A stretch of 64,000 bases of DNA from Acidimicrobiia bacterium (GTDB taxonomy: Bacteria > Actinomycetota > Acidimicrobiia > Spongiisociales > ZC4RG35). Both the position numbers and the translations under genes were made by a program. How positions within the stretch are numbered: the first letter of the stretch is position 1; every line of letters starts with the position of its first letter. Of this stretch, positions 41,873 to 50,667 are shown piece after piece. The notes beneath the pieces are model-generated. The model did not search any database. It saw only the letters and a program-made list of their open reading frames with translations, and had not been told where the DNA came from. The stretch is from positions 248,001 through 312,000 of the forward strand of contig JANQOU010000006.1 of assembly GCA_028285585.1 (NCBI GenBank). Direction: 5' to 3'.

Positions 41873-44602
41873 ATGACAGCCAACCGCGAGATTCCCCGCT
41901 TGGTGCCCGGCTCGGGCCTGACCAACTACCCACCACCAGACCTGTGGGACGACTGGGTCGAGTGGGACGCAAAGGCTTGGCCGAAGAAGAAGGAGAACCG
42001 GTTCCGGCTGGTTCCCACAACCTGCTTCAACTGCGAGTCTGCATGCGGCCTGCTCGCCTATGTAGACAAAGACAGCGGGGAGATCAGGCGTTTCGAGGGC
42101 AATCCGGAACATCCCGGATCGAGGGGCCGCAACTGCGCCAAAGGCCCAGCGACTCTCAACCAGGTCTACGACCCGGAGCGGATACTTCACCCCCTGCGCC
42201 GAGTCGGAGAGAGGGGATCCGGTGAGTGGGAGAGAGTCACCTGGGGGGAGGCGCTTGCCGACATCGGAGGGCGAATCGGCAAGGCCATCCGGGAAGAGCG
42301 GCACGACGAGATCATGTATCACGTCGGGCGTCCCGGAGAGGATGGATTCATGGACCGAACCCTCAAGGCCTGGGGCGTGGACGGACACAACTCACACACC
42401 AACATCTGCTCCTCGGGGGCGCGTGTCGGATATGCGATGTGGTCTGGCTTCGACCGCCCCTCCGCAGACTTCGCCAACGCCGATTTCATACTGCTCCTGT
42501 CGGCGCACCTGGAGACAGGCCACTACTTCAACCCTCACGCCCAGCGGATCATGGAGGCGAAGCGAAGCGGCTCGAAGCTGGCCACCATCGACCCGCGGCT
42601 CTCAAACACCGCTTCGATGTCCGACTACTGGCTGTCCACGTGGCCCGGCACCGAGGCAGGGCTGTTCCTCGCCATCGCCCGTCTTCTCCTCGAATGGGAC
42701 GAAATCGACCATGACTTCATCAGAAGATGGGTCAATTGGGAGCAGTCTCTGGCCAAGAGGTTCCCTGACCGGCCGCGGACCTACGAGTCGTTCATAGAGG
42801 CGTTGCAAGAGACCTACGCCGGCTACACCCCTCAATGGGCCGCGGAAGAATGTGGTGTACCCGAGGAGTCGGTTCTGGCCATCGCCCGTGAGATCGCAAA
42901 GGCCGGGCACCGTTTCGCGTCACACACCTGGAGATCCACAGGCTCGGGGAACCTTGGCGGATGGCAAGCGGCGCGCACTCTCCAGTTCCTGCACGTCCTC
43001 ACCGGCTCGGTCGGCACCAAGGGCGGAGTCTCCCCGAGCGGATGGGACAAGTTCAAGCCCGAACATTGGAACATGCCGCCGCCGCACAGCCGCTGGAACG
43101 AGTTGCTCTGGCCGATCGAGTACCCGCTGGCGCATCACGAGATGAGCATCCTGCTGCCACACCTGCTCAAACAGGGACGGGGCAAGCTCGATGTCTACTT
43201 CACCAGGGTCTACAACCCGATCTGGACCAACCCGGACGGCTTCAGCTGGCTGGAAGTGCTGACGGACGAATCGAAGGTCGGGCTCCACGTCGCCCTCACC
43301 CCGACATGGTCCGAGACCGCCTGGTTCGCCGACTACGTGCTTCCGATGGGCGTTGCCGCGGAACGGCATGACACCCACTCCTACGAGACACACGCCGCCC
43401 AGTGGCTCGGGTTCCGCCAGCCCGTGTTCAGAGTGGCCGGCGAACGGGACGGGAAGACCTACAACCGGACCTACGAGGCCAACCCTGGCGAGGTCTGGGA
43501 AGAGACGGAGTTCTGGATCGACCTCTCCTGGCACATCGACCCCGACGGCTCCCTGGGCATCCGGCAGTGGTTCGAGTCCCCAAACGACCCCGGCCGTCCG
43601 GTGACCGTCGATGAGTACTACGGCTGGATGTTCGAGAACTCCGTGCCCGGCCTGCCGGAGGCGGCGCGTGAGGAAGGTCTCGACCCTCTCCAGTTCATGC
43701 GCAAGTACGGGGCCTTCGAGGTCGCCAAGGACATTTACGAGGTCCATGAGCGACCCAGCGACTCTGGCGTCGAGGTCGAGGGAGAATTGCTGACTGGCTT
43801 CAAGTCGCCGTCCAAGAAGCTCGAGTGGTACTCGGAGACGATGGACGACTGGGGTTGGCACGACGAAGCCATACCCACCTACCTGAAGTCACACGTGCAT
43901 TGGCGTGACATGGACTTGGGCGGGCAGGAGAGAATCCTGCTCCCCATCTTCCGGCTGCCAACTTTGATCCACACCCGGTCGGGCAACGCCAAGTACCTGT
44001 ATGAGATCAGCCACGGCCATCCGCTGTGGATCAACCCCGCCGACGCCGACGCTCTCGCGTTCGACACCGGGGACATGGTTCGGATCACCACGGACATCGG
44101 CTGGTTCGTGATGCGCGCCTGGCGAACCGAGGGGATACGCCCCGGTGTCGTCGCAGCTTCTCACCACATGGGGCGGTGGCGACTCGACGACGATCGTGGG
44201 AACGAACGGTGGAGCTCCGCTCTCGTCGACGTCGATCGGATCGAAGAGGGCAAGTGGCGACTCCGCCAGCTGAAGGGAATCGAGCCATTCGAGTCCGCAG
44301 ATCCTGACTCGTCACGCATCTGGTGGAGCGACCCAGGTGTCAACCAGAACCTCGCTTTCCCGGTGCACCCCGACCCGGTCTCGGGGATGCACGCGTGGCA
44401 CCAGCGGGTGACCTTGGCCAAAGCCGAGCCAGAAGATCGATACGGAGACGTCGTGGTGGACACATCCAAGAGCACCCAAGTGTTCGAAGACTGGCTGTCG
44501 ATGACACGGCCCGGGCCGGGGCCGGACGGGACCCGCAGGCCGGGCTGGCTCGACCGACCCGTCAAGCCGACCGAGAGCGCTTATCACTACCCGGGCGGCT
44601 GA
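41873..44602 (+). CDS. Molybdopterin oxidoreductase catalytic subunit, substrate unknown
   Basis: 909 residues of the complex iron-sulfur molybdoenzyme superfamily. N-terminal 4Fe-4S site is CFNCESACGLL with the fourth cysteine in RGRNCAKG. A probable Mo-ligand cysteine is in TNICSSGARVGYAMW. C-terminal molybdopterin-binding domain has INPADADALAFDTGDMVRI. There is no twin-arginine signal, so it works in the cytoplasm or on the inner face. It is not clearly a formate dehydrogenase; polysulfide/thiosulfate, arsenic or aryl-CoA oxidoreductases are the nearer comparisons. ATG 41873 lies 10 bases after the Fe-S/NrfD gene. Confidence 0.85.
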   Translation: MTANREIPRLVPGSGLTNYPPPDLWDDWVEWDAKAWPKKKENRFRLVPTTCFNCESACGLLAYVDKDSGEIRRFEGNPEHPGSRGRNCAKGPATLNQVYDPERILHPLRRVGERGSGEWERVTWGEALADIGGRIGKAIREERHDEIMYHVGRPGEDGFMDRTLKAWGVDGHNSHTNICSSGARVGYAMWSGFDRPSADFANADFILLLSAHLETGHYFNPHAQRIMEAKRSGSKLATIDPRLSNTASMSDYWLSTWPGTEAGLFLAIARLLLEWDEIDHDFIRRWVNWEQSLAKRFPDRPRTYESFIEALQETYAGYTPQWAAEECGVPEESVLAIAREIAKAGHRFASHTWRSTGSGNLGGWQAARTLQFLHVLTGSVGTKGGVSPSGWDKFKPEHWNMPPPHSRWNELLWPIEYPLAHHEMSILLPHLLKQGRGKLDVYFTRVYNPIWTNPDGFSWLEVLTDESKVGLHVALTPTWSETAWFADYVLPMGVAAERHDTHSYETHAAQWLGFRQPVFRVAGERDGKTYNRTYEANPGEVWEETEFWIDLSWHIDPDGSLGIRQWFESPNDPGRPVTVDEYYGWMFENSVPGLPEAAREEGLDPLQFMRKYGAFEVAKDIYEVHERPSDSGVEVEGELLTGFKSPSKKLEWYSETMDDWGWHDEAIPTYLKSHVHWRDMDLGGQERILLPIFRLPTLIHTRSGNAKYLYEISHGHPLWINPADADALAFDTGDMVRITTDIGWFVMRAWRTEGIRPGVVAASHHMGRWRLDDDRGNERWSSALVDVDRIEEGKWRLRQLKGIEPFESADPDSSRIWWSDPGVNQNLAFPVHPDPVSGMHAWHQRVTLAKAEPEDRYGDVVVDTSKSTQVFEDWLSMTRPGPGPDGTRRPGWLDRPVKPTESAYHYPGG

Positions 44603-44666
44603 GGCGGCCGAACGCGAGATAGACATCTGGCTCGGCCTCACCGGCTTCACGGCCAGCGAGGAAGAG

Positions 44667-45173
44667 GTGACCGGGAACACCGACGCCGGAACAGACCTCG
44701 ATCGACGAGCCTCGGCTTGGTCCCATCGCCTCTCAGATCACAGCCTCGAGTCCGTCTCGGGCTTCGCTGCCGCCCTCGCCGGCACCGAAGCAGCAGCCTG
44801 GCGGGAAGAGCAGGGTGACGTGGCCACGCGTGCCTACGAGTCGCGCCGGTTCCTCTTCGCAGACAGGGTGATCTACTGGGCGGTCCCCTGGCTCTTGGCG
44901 AGCTCGGAAGAAGCCAAGGCCGAGGCTCTTCTCGACCTCGGAGACGAGATGAGGGTGGCGACCCAGCTGCCCGGCAGCGAGGGCCTGCTCGTCTCCGGAG
45001 AGGACTCGCTCGGGTCGCTGGGCAACAGAGGGTCTTTCTGGTCGGGATGGGTGACAGTCCCCGACCGAGACGCTCCCATCGACATCGCCGGCTACTGGCG
45101 GGCTCTGGCGGAACGTCATCCCGGGTCGGCTCAACTCTGGCTGGATCTCGCCGCCCGCTCCGAACGGCACTGA
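44667..45173 (+). CDS. TorD/DmsD-like chaperone for the molybdoenzyme
   Basis: 168 residues from GTG 44667, all-helical, with YESRRFLFADRVIYWAVPWLL near residue 60 resembling the TorD core. These proteins bind and protect apo-molybdoenzymes during cofactor insertion. The frame is open for at least 30 codons further upstream, including an IDIWLGLTGF stretch, but I find no start codon there, so the true N-terminus could be longer. Third gene of the operon. Confidence 0.65.
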   Translation: MTGNTDAGTDLDRRASAWSHRLSDHSLESVSGFAAALAGTEAAAWREEQGDVATRAYESRRFLFADRVIYWAVPWLLASSEEAKAEALLDLGDEMRVATQLPGSEGLLVSGEDSLGSLGNRGSFWSGWVTVPDRDAPIDIAGYWRALAERHPGSAQLWLDLAARSERH

Positions 45174-45182
45174 CGGCAGGGC

Positions 45183-46157
45183 TCAGCCGCCGACGGTGTC
45201 CACGGCCTGGGCCACCAAGTCCGGTGCCTCGAGATGGGCTTGGTACGCCTCGACGCCAACCAGGGTGGGCCCGGATCCGATCTCTGCGATGGCACGATCC
45301 ACGTTTGACTTGGAGACACCACCGGACTCGCTCCACAGATAGACGACCTTGGTGCTGATGAGGTCGAGATCCGAAGGGACCAGCGAAGCCGCCGGGGTCT
45401 CCAAGAATGCCTGGAGCGAGACAGTGGTCCCCTCTACGGATGCGGCCAGCTCCCGGGCTTCGACCTGGGACTGAGTCGGGCACCAGCCGCCCTCTCCACA
45501 GTGCGGAGCCCACCTGTCCACTCCCAGACGCCCCGCTCCCTCGAAGGTGTAGGTCGTGGCTTCACCGACAAAGGGGAGTCGTTGAGCGAAGGTGAGCCAG
45601 CCTCCCTCCTCCCAGAAATCGACATCGATGAGCACTAGGCCCAGCACCAGGTCGGGCCGGATCACGGCTAGCTCCGCGGCAACCTCACCGCCGAGGCCCA
45701 CGCCAACGAAGACTGCCGATTCGGCTGCATCAGCATCCAAGACGCCTGCCACCACCTCGGCCATCGACGCCACGGTGTGGCTGGTGCCCGGCTCCGGGAG
45801 ACGATCACTCAGCCCAAAGCCGGGAAGGTCGATGCGCACGGCGTGATAGCTCTCCCCCAAGACCGGGACCACGCCGTCCCACACGACGCCACCGGCGATG
45901 TCATATCCGTTGAGGAGAACCACAGGTGTCGGCCCTCCCTCTTCTGTCACCACGTTGACACCGAGGCCACCGACGATCTGACGCGTCTCGATCTCGAGAT
46001 CGGCCAGGGACACATCTTCAGTGGCGTTCATCAGCGTTCTCGTCGTCGCCGACCAGATGGCTATTGCCACAACGGCAAGCAACAAGACCAGCACAAGGAG
46101 GCGCGCGACGATCCGGCTGGTCTTCTCCTGCTTGGGCGGTTCCCTGAGACCTGTCAA
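45183..46157 (-). CDS. Membrane-anchored alpha/beta-hydrolase fold protein lacking the serine
   Basis: 324 residues with an N-terminal anchor (about 16-38). The alpha/beta-hydrolase fold is evident: VVLLNGYDIAGGVVWDG (oxyanion), RIDLPGFGLSDR, and the nucleophile elbow FVGVGLGGEVAAELA. In relatives the elbow reads GHSxGG; here the Ser position is Gly, so ordinary serine-hydrolase catalysis should not work. Aspartate in VLIDVDFW and a C-terminal His in YQAHLEAPD are kept. Probably a non-catalytic or altered protein. ATG 46157 overlaps the lutC-like stop by 4 bases. Confidence 0.78.
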   Translation of the reverse strand: MTGLREPPKQEKTSRIVARLLVLVLLLAVVAIAIWSATTRTLMNATEDVSLADLEIETRQIVGGLGVNVVTEEGGPTPVVLLNGYDIAGGVVWDGVVPVLGESYHAVRIDLPGFGLSDRLPEPGTSHTVASMAEVVAGVLDADAAESAVFVGVGLGGEVAAELAVIRPDLVLGLVLIDVDFWEEGGWLTFAQRLPFVGEATTYTFEGAGRLGVDRWAPHCGEGGWCPTQSQVEARELAASVEGTTVSLQAFLETPAASLVPSDLDLISTKVVYLWSESGGVSKSNVDRAIAEIGSGPTLVGVEAYQAHLEAPDLVAQAVDTVGG

Positions 46158-46807
46158 CTCACCAACACCACATGGAGATGTCTCGGCCCGTGAACACCGA
46201 GGTTTAGCTGTTGTTCGATGTCGCCGGTTCGGCTCGGGCCCGTGACCATCACCAGATTGGCGGTCTCAGCGGCCGCGCCTGGGTGGTTGTGAGCCCACAT
46301 CGAGAGGGTCCTGTCCAAGTCGGCCACCCGAAGCAGCGCGACATGCACCTCCGGCACCAGGCTGGCCATCCGGGGCCGCCCCGGGCCATGAGAGAGCACG
46401 AGGCTCCCACTGTCGGCGAGACCGGCGAGGGCGCCGGTGACGCCAAGCGACAACGGCACATAGCCGAGCTGATGCTGGAGACGGGAGGATTCCTCTATGT
46501 CGTGATCGACTCGCTCCAATCCCTCGGCAGTCAGCTCCGCAGCGACACCAGGCGCCGGAAGGTCGTCCCAAGCCATGAAAGTGGAGCAGCCGTGCCCCGA
46601 GGCGATCCCGGACACCACAACTGGAGCCCCGTGCCCGCTCACCGGCCCGTGGGCCACGCCGTCCACCTTCTGGAGGGAATCTCGGAACAACCCGACGAGA
46701 TCGGCGGGCTCCAGCTCCGGAAGGCTCGCGCTGACCTCGGGAGACGTGGGGAGAAGGCCGGTCATGGCGGCGCGGCCGACTCGAGCGAGAAAGACGTCAC
46801 GATCCAC
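46154..46807 (-). CDS. lutC: LutC/YkgG-type subunit for lactate utilization
   Basis: 217 residues from GTG 46807 (MDRDVFLARVGRAAM). The C-terminal part, SLGVTGALAGLADSGSLVLS followed by PEVHVALL and MVTGPSRTGDIEQQLNLGVHGP, is the LUD-domain pattern. LutABC oxidise L-lactate. It overlaps LutB by 11 bases, following the order lutA-lutB-lutC. The longer open frame upstream lies inside lutB. Confidence 0.88.
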   Translation of the reverse strand: MDRDVFLARVGRAAMTGLLPTSPEVSASLPELEPADLVGLFRDSLQKVDGVAHGPVSGHGAPVVVSGIASGHGCSTFMAWDDLPAPGVAAELTAEGLERVDHDIEESSRLQHQLGYVPLSLGVTGALAGLADSGSLVLSHGPGRPRMASLVPEVHVALLRVADLDRTLSMWAHNHPGAAAETANLVMVTGPSRTGDIEQQLNLGVHGPRHLHVVLVS

Positions 46808-48197
46808 GGTTGGACCTCCACCAGTCGGTGAACGACTCCTTGGCGGGGCGAGGCAGGTCTCGTGAGTCGGTCCACCCCCGACCGGGGCCGGGCAGGTGCC
46901 GAATCCAACCCTTTGAGGATATGGGAGCCGAGAGAAGCGATGCCCACCTCTTGGCGCGCGCCCACTTCTTGGGTGAAACCGCTGTCTGTGTGTAACGGGA
47001 CATCCCCTTCTCCAGCCAGCCCGGCAGCCGGCCTCCCTCGGCGGCCTGTGCTCTGAGCTGGAGAAGCATCGACGGGATCTGGATCCGAACCGGGCACACC
47101 TCCTCGCACGCCCCGCAGAGAGTCGAGGCGTATGGAAGCTCCCACCACGGCTCCATCCCGTGCAGCCCCGGCGTGACCACCGAGCCGACCGGACCCGAGT
47201 AGACCGTGCCGTAGGCGTGGCCTCCCACCGACCGGAACACAGGACAAGCGTTGAGACAAGCCCCACAGCGGATGCAGGCCAGGATCTCTGCCGTCCCGCC
47301 GGCAAGCACCTCCGACCGCCCGTTGTCGATCACCACCACATGCACCTGCTCGGGACCATCGGGCTCTCCTTCACGCCGAGGGCCCGTGACCACGTTGGTG
47401 TACACCGAGAGACGCTGACCAGTAGCCGACCTCGCCAGCACCTCCAGAACCACCGCTGCGTCCTCCCAACGCGACACAATCCTCTCCATGCCCATCAGGG
47501 CGATGTGCACGCGGGGTGCGGTGGTGGTGAGCCTCCCGTTGCCCTCGTTGGTGACGAGGATCACCGACCCGGTCTCTGCCACCGCAATGTTCACGCCCGA
47601 GATGCCGGCGTCAGCTTGCAGGAACTTCTCCCTGAGATGTTCACGAGCGATCTGGTTCAGCTCGGTTGGGTCTTCGGTGTAGGCGACACCGAGCTTCTCT
47701 TCGAAGAGACGGCCGACGTCCTGTCGCATCATGTGGAGAACCGGGGCGATGATGTGGCTGGGAGTGTCCCCGGCCAGCTGGACTATGAATTCGCCCAGAT
47801 CGGTCTCCACGACCTCTATCTCACTGGCTTCCAGATGCTCGTTGAGCTCGATCTCCTCGGACACCATCGACTTCGACTTCACGACCAGCCGGGAACCGGT
47901 CTCCTCGAGAATGCGGGCGACGGTCGCCGACGCTTCCTCGGCGTCAGCGGCGAAGTGGACGTTGACACCGGCCTCCTCGGCCCGGTCGGCGAAATGGCCC
48001 AGTAGTCGGTCGAGATTGGACAGGGCGTGGAGGCGGATGGCACGAGCCCGGTCTCTCATCTCCTCCATGACGGGAAACTCGGCCGCGGCTCTGTCGCGCT
48101 TCTTCAGCAGCGTCCTGGCACCCATCTCGATCGCCGAGGCCTCGTGGGTGCCGACCAGGGCTGTCGCCCGGCCCAGGAATGTGACCGGCTCAGGCAT
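46797..48197 (-). CDS. lutB: LutB/YkgF iron-sulfur subunit for lactate utilization
   Basis: 466 residues. LUD domain, then two 4Fe-4S motifs, CIRCGACLNACPVF and CGACEEVCPV, and a helical C-terminus. The N-terminal part contains SEEIELNEHLE, HIIAPVLHMMRQDVG and ISGVNIAVAETGSV, as in LutB. Forms a cytosolic complex with LutA and LutC that oxidises lactate. ATG 48197 overlaps the lutA stop; GTG 48200 is an alternative. Confidence 0.93.
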   Translation of the reverse strand: MPEPVTFLGRATALVGTHEASAIEMGARTLLKKRDRAAAEFPVMEEMRDRARAIRLHALSNLDRLLGHFADRAEEAGVNVHFAADAEEASATVARILEETGSRLVVKSKSMVSEEIELNEHLEASEIEVVETDLGEFIVQLAGDTPSHIIAPVLHMMRQDVGRLFEEKLGVAYTEDPTELNQIAREHLREKFLQADAGISGVNIAVAETGSVILVTNEGNGRLTTTAPRVHIALMGMERIVSRWEDAAVVLEVLARSATGQRLSVYTNVVTGPRREGEPDGPEQVHVVVIDNGRSEVLAGGTAEILACIRCGACLNACPVFRSVGGHAYGTVYSGPVGSVVTPGLHGMEPWWELPYASTLCGACEEVCPVRIQIPSMLLQLRAQAAEGGRLPGWLEKGMSRYTQTAVSPKKWARAKRWASLLSAPISSKGWIRHLPGPGRGWTDSRDLPRPAKESFTDWWRSNRGS

Positions 48198-48912
48198 CAC
48201 CGGGCTCCAGCAACTCGGCGATGTGCTTCACCTCGATGTCAGAGCCCCGTCTCCGCAAGCCGCCTTCCATGTGCATGAGACAGGAGACGTCGCTGCCCAC
48301 CAGCATCGTGGCACCCGACGTCTCGACCTTGTCCAGTTTGTCGTCCATGATGGCCGTGGAGACGCTCGGCATCTCCACGGAGAACAGGCCACCGAACCCA
48401 CAACACTCGGTGTCACCCTCGAGCTCAACCCGATCCACCCCTTCGAGAAGCTGGTCGGCAGTCTCGGCAAGCCCCAATCCGCGGAGACCGTGGCACGAGT
48501 AGTGGTAGGCGACCTCGCATCCGTCACAAGAAGCCGCAGGCGCTTCAGGCTGCGAAGTGAGGTACCGGGTCAGCTCAACGGTGCGCTCCGAGACTCTGGA
48601 AGCCTGCTCCTTGCGGTCTGTCTCGGCAAAAAGGGCCGGATAGTGATGAATGAGCATCTCGGCACACGACCCGGAGGGGACCACGATGGGCCCCTCGGTG
48701 CCGTCGAGCACATCGAGGGTGTGTGCGGCCATCTCTCTGGCCATGTCCCAGAGACCGACGTTGAACGCCGGCTGGCCACAACACGACTGGCCTTCAGGAA
48801 ACCCGACCGTGCGGCCGGTGGCCTCCAGCGCATTCACGCTGGCCCGGCCCACCTCGGGCGCCATGGTGTCAACCAGGCAGGTGACGAAGAGTTGGATGTC
48901 CGGCCCCTGCAT
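48190..48912 (-). CDS. lutA: LutA/YkgE iron-sulfur (CCG domain) subunit for lactate utilization
   Basis: 240 residues with both CCG-type cysteine clusters: SCCGQPAFN near residue 44 and ECCGFGGLF near residue 170, as in heterodisulfide-reductase-like domains. First gene of the lut operon; 11 bases separate it from the convergent-run peroxiredoxin stop (48924) upstream. Confidence 0.92.
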   Translation of the reverse strand: MQGPDIQLFVTCLVDTMAPEVGRASVNALEATGRTVGFPEGQSCCGQPAFNVGLWDMAREMAAHTLDVLDGTEGPIVVPSGSCAEMLIHHYPALFAETDRKEQASRVSERTVELTRYLTSQPEAPAASCDGCEVAYHYSCHGLRGLGLAETADQLLEGVDRVELEGDTECCGFGGLFSVEMPSVSTAIMDDKLDKVETSGATMLVGSDVSCLMHMEGGLRRRGSDIEVKHIAELLEPGDA

Positions 48913-48923
48913 GGGCCATCACG

Positions 48924-49661
48924 TTATCCCTTGCGCTCCTCGACGGCAGACATGGCTTCGATATAGCGCTCGGTCATCTGCACATACCGCTTGGCATCGT
49001 CGGCGAACTCCTTGCCCAGCTCGCGGTATCGGCTTCTCAAGGCCAGCGTGGCGAACTTGGCACCCGAGAAGTAGAACCGGAGACCCTCGCCGGGCATGGC
49101 CTTCTCACCCGGCTGTGGTGGGCCGGCCTGATCGACCGGTTGCTCCACCTCGTCGAGGCCCAACTTCACCAGCTCTTCGAGAAGATCGTCTTCGTCTGGC
49201 CGGTCCGCGTAGTCACGGCCGACGAAGCGGTGGACGATCTCACCCTCGGGCGAGATGATCACTACACCGGGACGCGAGATCTGCCTCGGGTCGTTCTCGT
49301 CGTCGAACCCCAGCGGCCTGACCGCTTGGTCCTTTGCCTCGTCGGACAGGACTGCGAAAGGAAGAGCGAGCTTCTCCATCACCGCCGAGTTCTGACCGGG
49401 GGTGTCGGCGCTGAGGCCATAGACCTTGGCGCCTTGGGCGTTGAACTCATCCTGACGCTGCGCCATGACGGCCAACTGGCCGTGACAGTACGTTCAGAAG
49501 TCCCCTCGGTTGAAGGTTATGACCACGGCAGAGTCGAGGTGCTCGGATAGAGCCCATGAGGCTCCGGTTGCGTCCTTCACCGTGAAGTCAACGGCCAATT
49601 GGCGGTCCTCCTGTCCGGGAGCGTCCCAAACGACGCTCGTGTCTGTTCGCTGCGGCCCCAT
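48924..49661 (-). CDS. Peroxiredoxin (AhpC/TSA) with in-frame TGA at the catalytic Cys; likely selenoprotein
   Basis: 245 residues if the TGA at 49494-49496 is read as selenocysteine. Upstream part: MGPQRTDTSVVWDAPGQEDR ... VVITFNRGDF; then TGA; then TYCHGQLAVMAQRQDEF ... VYGLSADTPGQN. In AhpC/TSA proteins this position is the peroxidatic cysteine (pattern GxFCPYC), so the TGA is exactly residue 56, giving a U-x-x-C motif. The frame continues to the natural end, with a helical C-terminal tail of about 60 residues. ATG 49661 is chosen; upstream ATG 49688 is possible. Alternatives are a sequencing error or a nonsense mutation, both less likely given the position and the hairpin. Confidence 0.8.
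49468..49483 (-). promoter_or_regulatory. Candidate bacterial SECIS hairpin for the peroxiredoxin
   Basis: On the minus strand, ACGGCC-AGTT-GGCCGT begins 10 bases after the TGA. It forms a perfect 6-bp stem with a four-base loop containing a G, placed about 17 bases from the TGA, within the range of known bacterial SECIS elements. The flanking bases could extend the stem by a few weaker pairs. Confidence 0.6.
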
Positions 49662-49680
49662 TGTTAGCGTGCCCCGACCG

Positions 49681-50316
49681 ATGTTCATTCCCGTGTCAGG
49701 CAAGAATCTCCCGCGGCGGCTCACTCAGGTGGTCGTCGGGGAGGTCATCTTTGGCATCGGCTCCGGGCTGATGGTGGTTTCCGAACTTGGCCTTTCACCG
49801 TGGGACGTGCTGCATCAAGGCCTGGCCAGACAGCTCGGCCTGACCGTGGGCAGCTGGACGATCATCGTCTCTTTCATCGTGTTGATCGCGTGGCTGCCAC
49901 TGCGTGAGCGGTACGGGATCGGCACGCTGCTCAACGCCATCATCATCGGCGTGATGATCGACGTGACCATTGCCGTGGTGCCGACGCCCTCGGAGACCCT
50001 TTGGGCCGCGGCCCTGATGATCGGCGGGATCGTGATCGTCGGCGTCGGCTCGGGGATGTACATCGGCGCCAATCTCGGCCCTGGCCCTAGGGATGGCCTG
50101 ATGACCGCCGTCGCGAGACGAGGGCCGTCGATTCGACTGACCCGTGTCGTGCTCGAGGTCTCGGTGCTGATCGTCGGCGTGCTCCTGGGAGGCACGTTTG
50201 GGATCGGCACGATTCTCTTCGCCGTCGGGATCGGGCCTCTCGTCCAGTTCTTCCTTCCCAGGTGGAGTGTCGACACCGGTCGCCCCGAAGACGCCTGGGA
50301 CCACCCCGCCGGCTGA
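49681..50316 (+). CDS. YczE/YitT-like membrane protein
   Basis: 211 residues, about five to six helices. VGEVIFGIGSGLMVVSELGLSPWDVLHQGLA is the YczE-type start and GANLGPGPRDGLMTAVARR the conserved loop. Function unproven; relatives may transport small molecules. ATG 49681 lies 19 bases from the divergent peroxiredoxin start, so their promoters overlap. An AAGTGACCG/CGGTCACTT hairpin (50369-50377, 50394-50402) follows the gene and could end transcription, though it lacks a T-run. Confidence 0.75.
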   Translation: MFIPVSGKNLPRRLTQVVVGEVIFGIGSGLMVVSELGLSPWDVLHQGLARQLGLTVGSWTIIVSFIVLIAWLPLRERYGIGTLLNAIIIGVMIDVTIAVVPTPSETLWAAALMIGGIVIVGVGSGMYIGANLGPGPRDGLMTAVARRGPSIRLTRVVLEVSVLIVGVLLGGTFGIGTILFAVGIGPLVQFFLPRWSVDTGRPEDAWDHPAG

Positions 50317-50667
50317 CGAGCTGTCACAGCTGAGCCCGCGAAAACTCGTTTGCAGCTCGGCTGGCCCGAAGTGACCGATGCGATTTAACGTGCCGGTCAC
50401 TTCCCCCGAGCGCTCGCTCGAAACATCGACTTCCCTGTCGAACGCCCCCTGAGACCGGGCGTCTCGACCCGTTTCCCACCTGTGGATAAGTTGGTTCTTG
50501 ACCAGTGACACGCGTGTAATTACAGTGTTGGAGTCCATACAAGATGTGGTGGTCACTTCCCCAGACACCACAACATCTTGTGGTTGGGATGAGATGGACA
50601 AGATTCCTCGCCGGTGCTGGCTGCTGCATGCCCTCACCTGTCGAGGTTGTGCGGAGGAGGCACCTAC
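50317..50667 (+). promoter_or_regulatory. nrdJ promoter region with two NrdR boxes and a DnaA box
   Basis: 350 bases. A promoter is readable as -35 TTGACC (50498-50503), 17-base spacer, -10 TACAGT (50521-50526). Downstream lie two NrdR-type boxes, ATACAAGATGTGGTGG (50537-50552) and CCACAACATCTTGTGG (50568-50583), with starts 31 bases apart, the spacing required by NrdR. Upstream of the -35 is a perfect DnaA box, TGTGGATAA (50481-50489). GGTCACTTCCCC occurs twice (50396 and 50551). A strong GGAGGAGG ribosome site is at 50653-50660. No B12 riboswitch seen. Confidence 0.75.

Noticed and set aside
48924-49724. Two separate short genes (48924-49475 and 49494-49724)
   Set aside because: Together they make one complete peroxiredoxin joined at the catalytic position, so a recoded TGA is a better reading.
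50317-50667. Cobalamin riboswitch before nrdJ
   Set aside because: No B12-box sequence; the region is explained by promoter, DnaA box and NrdR boxes.
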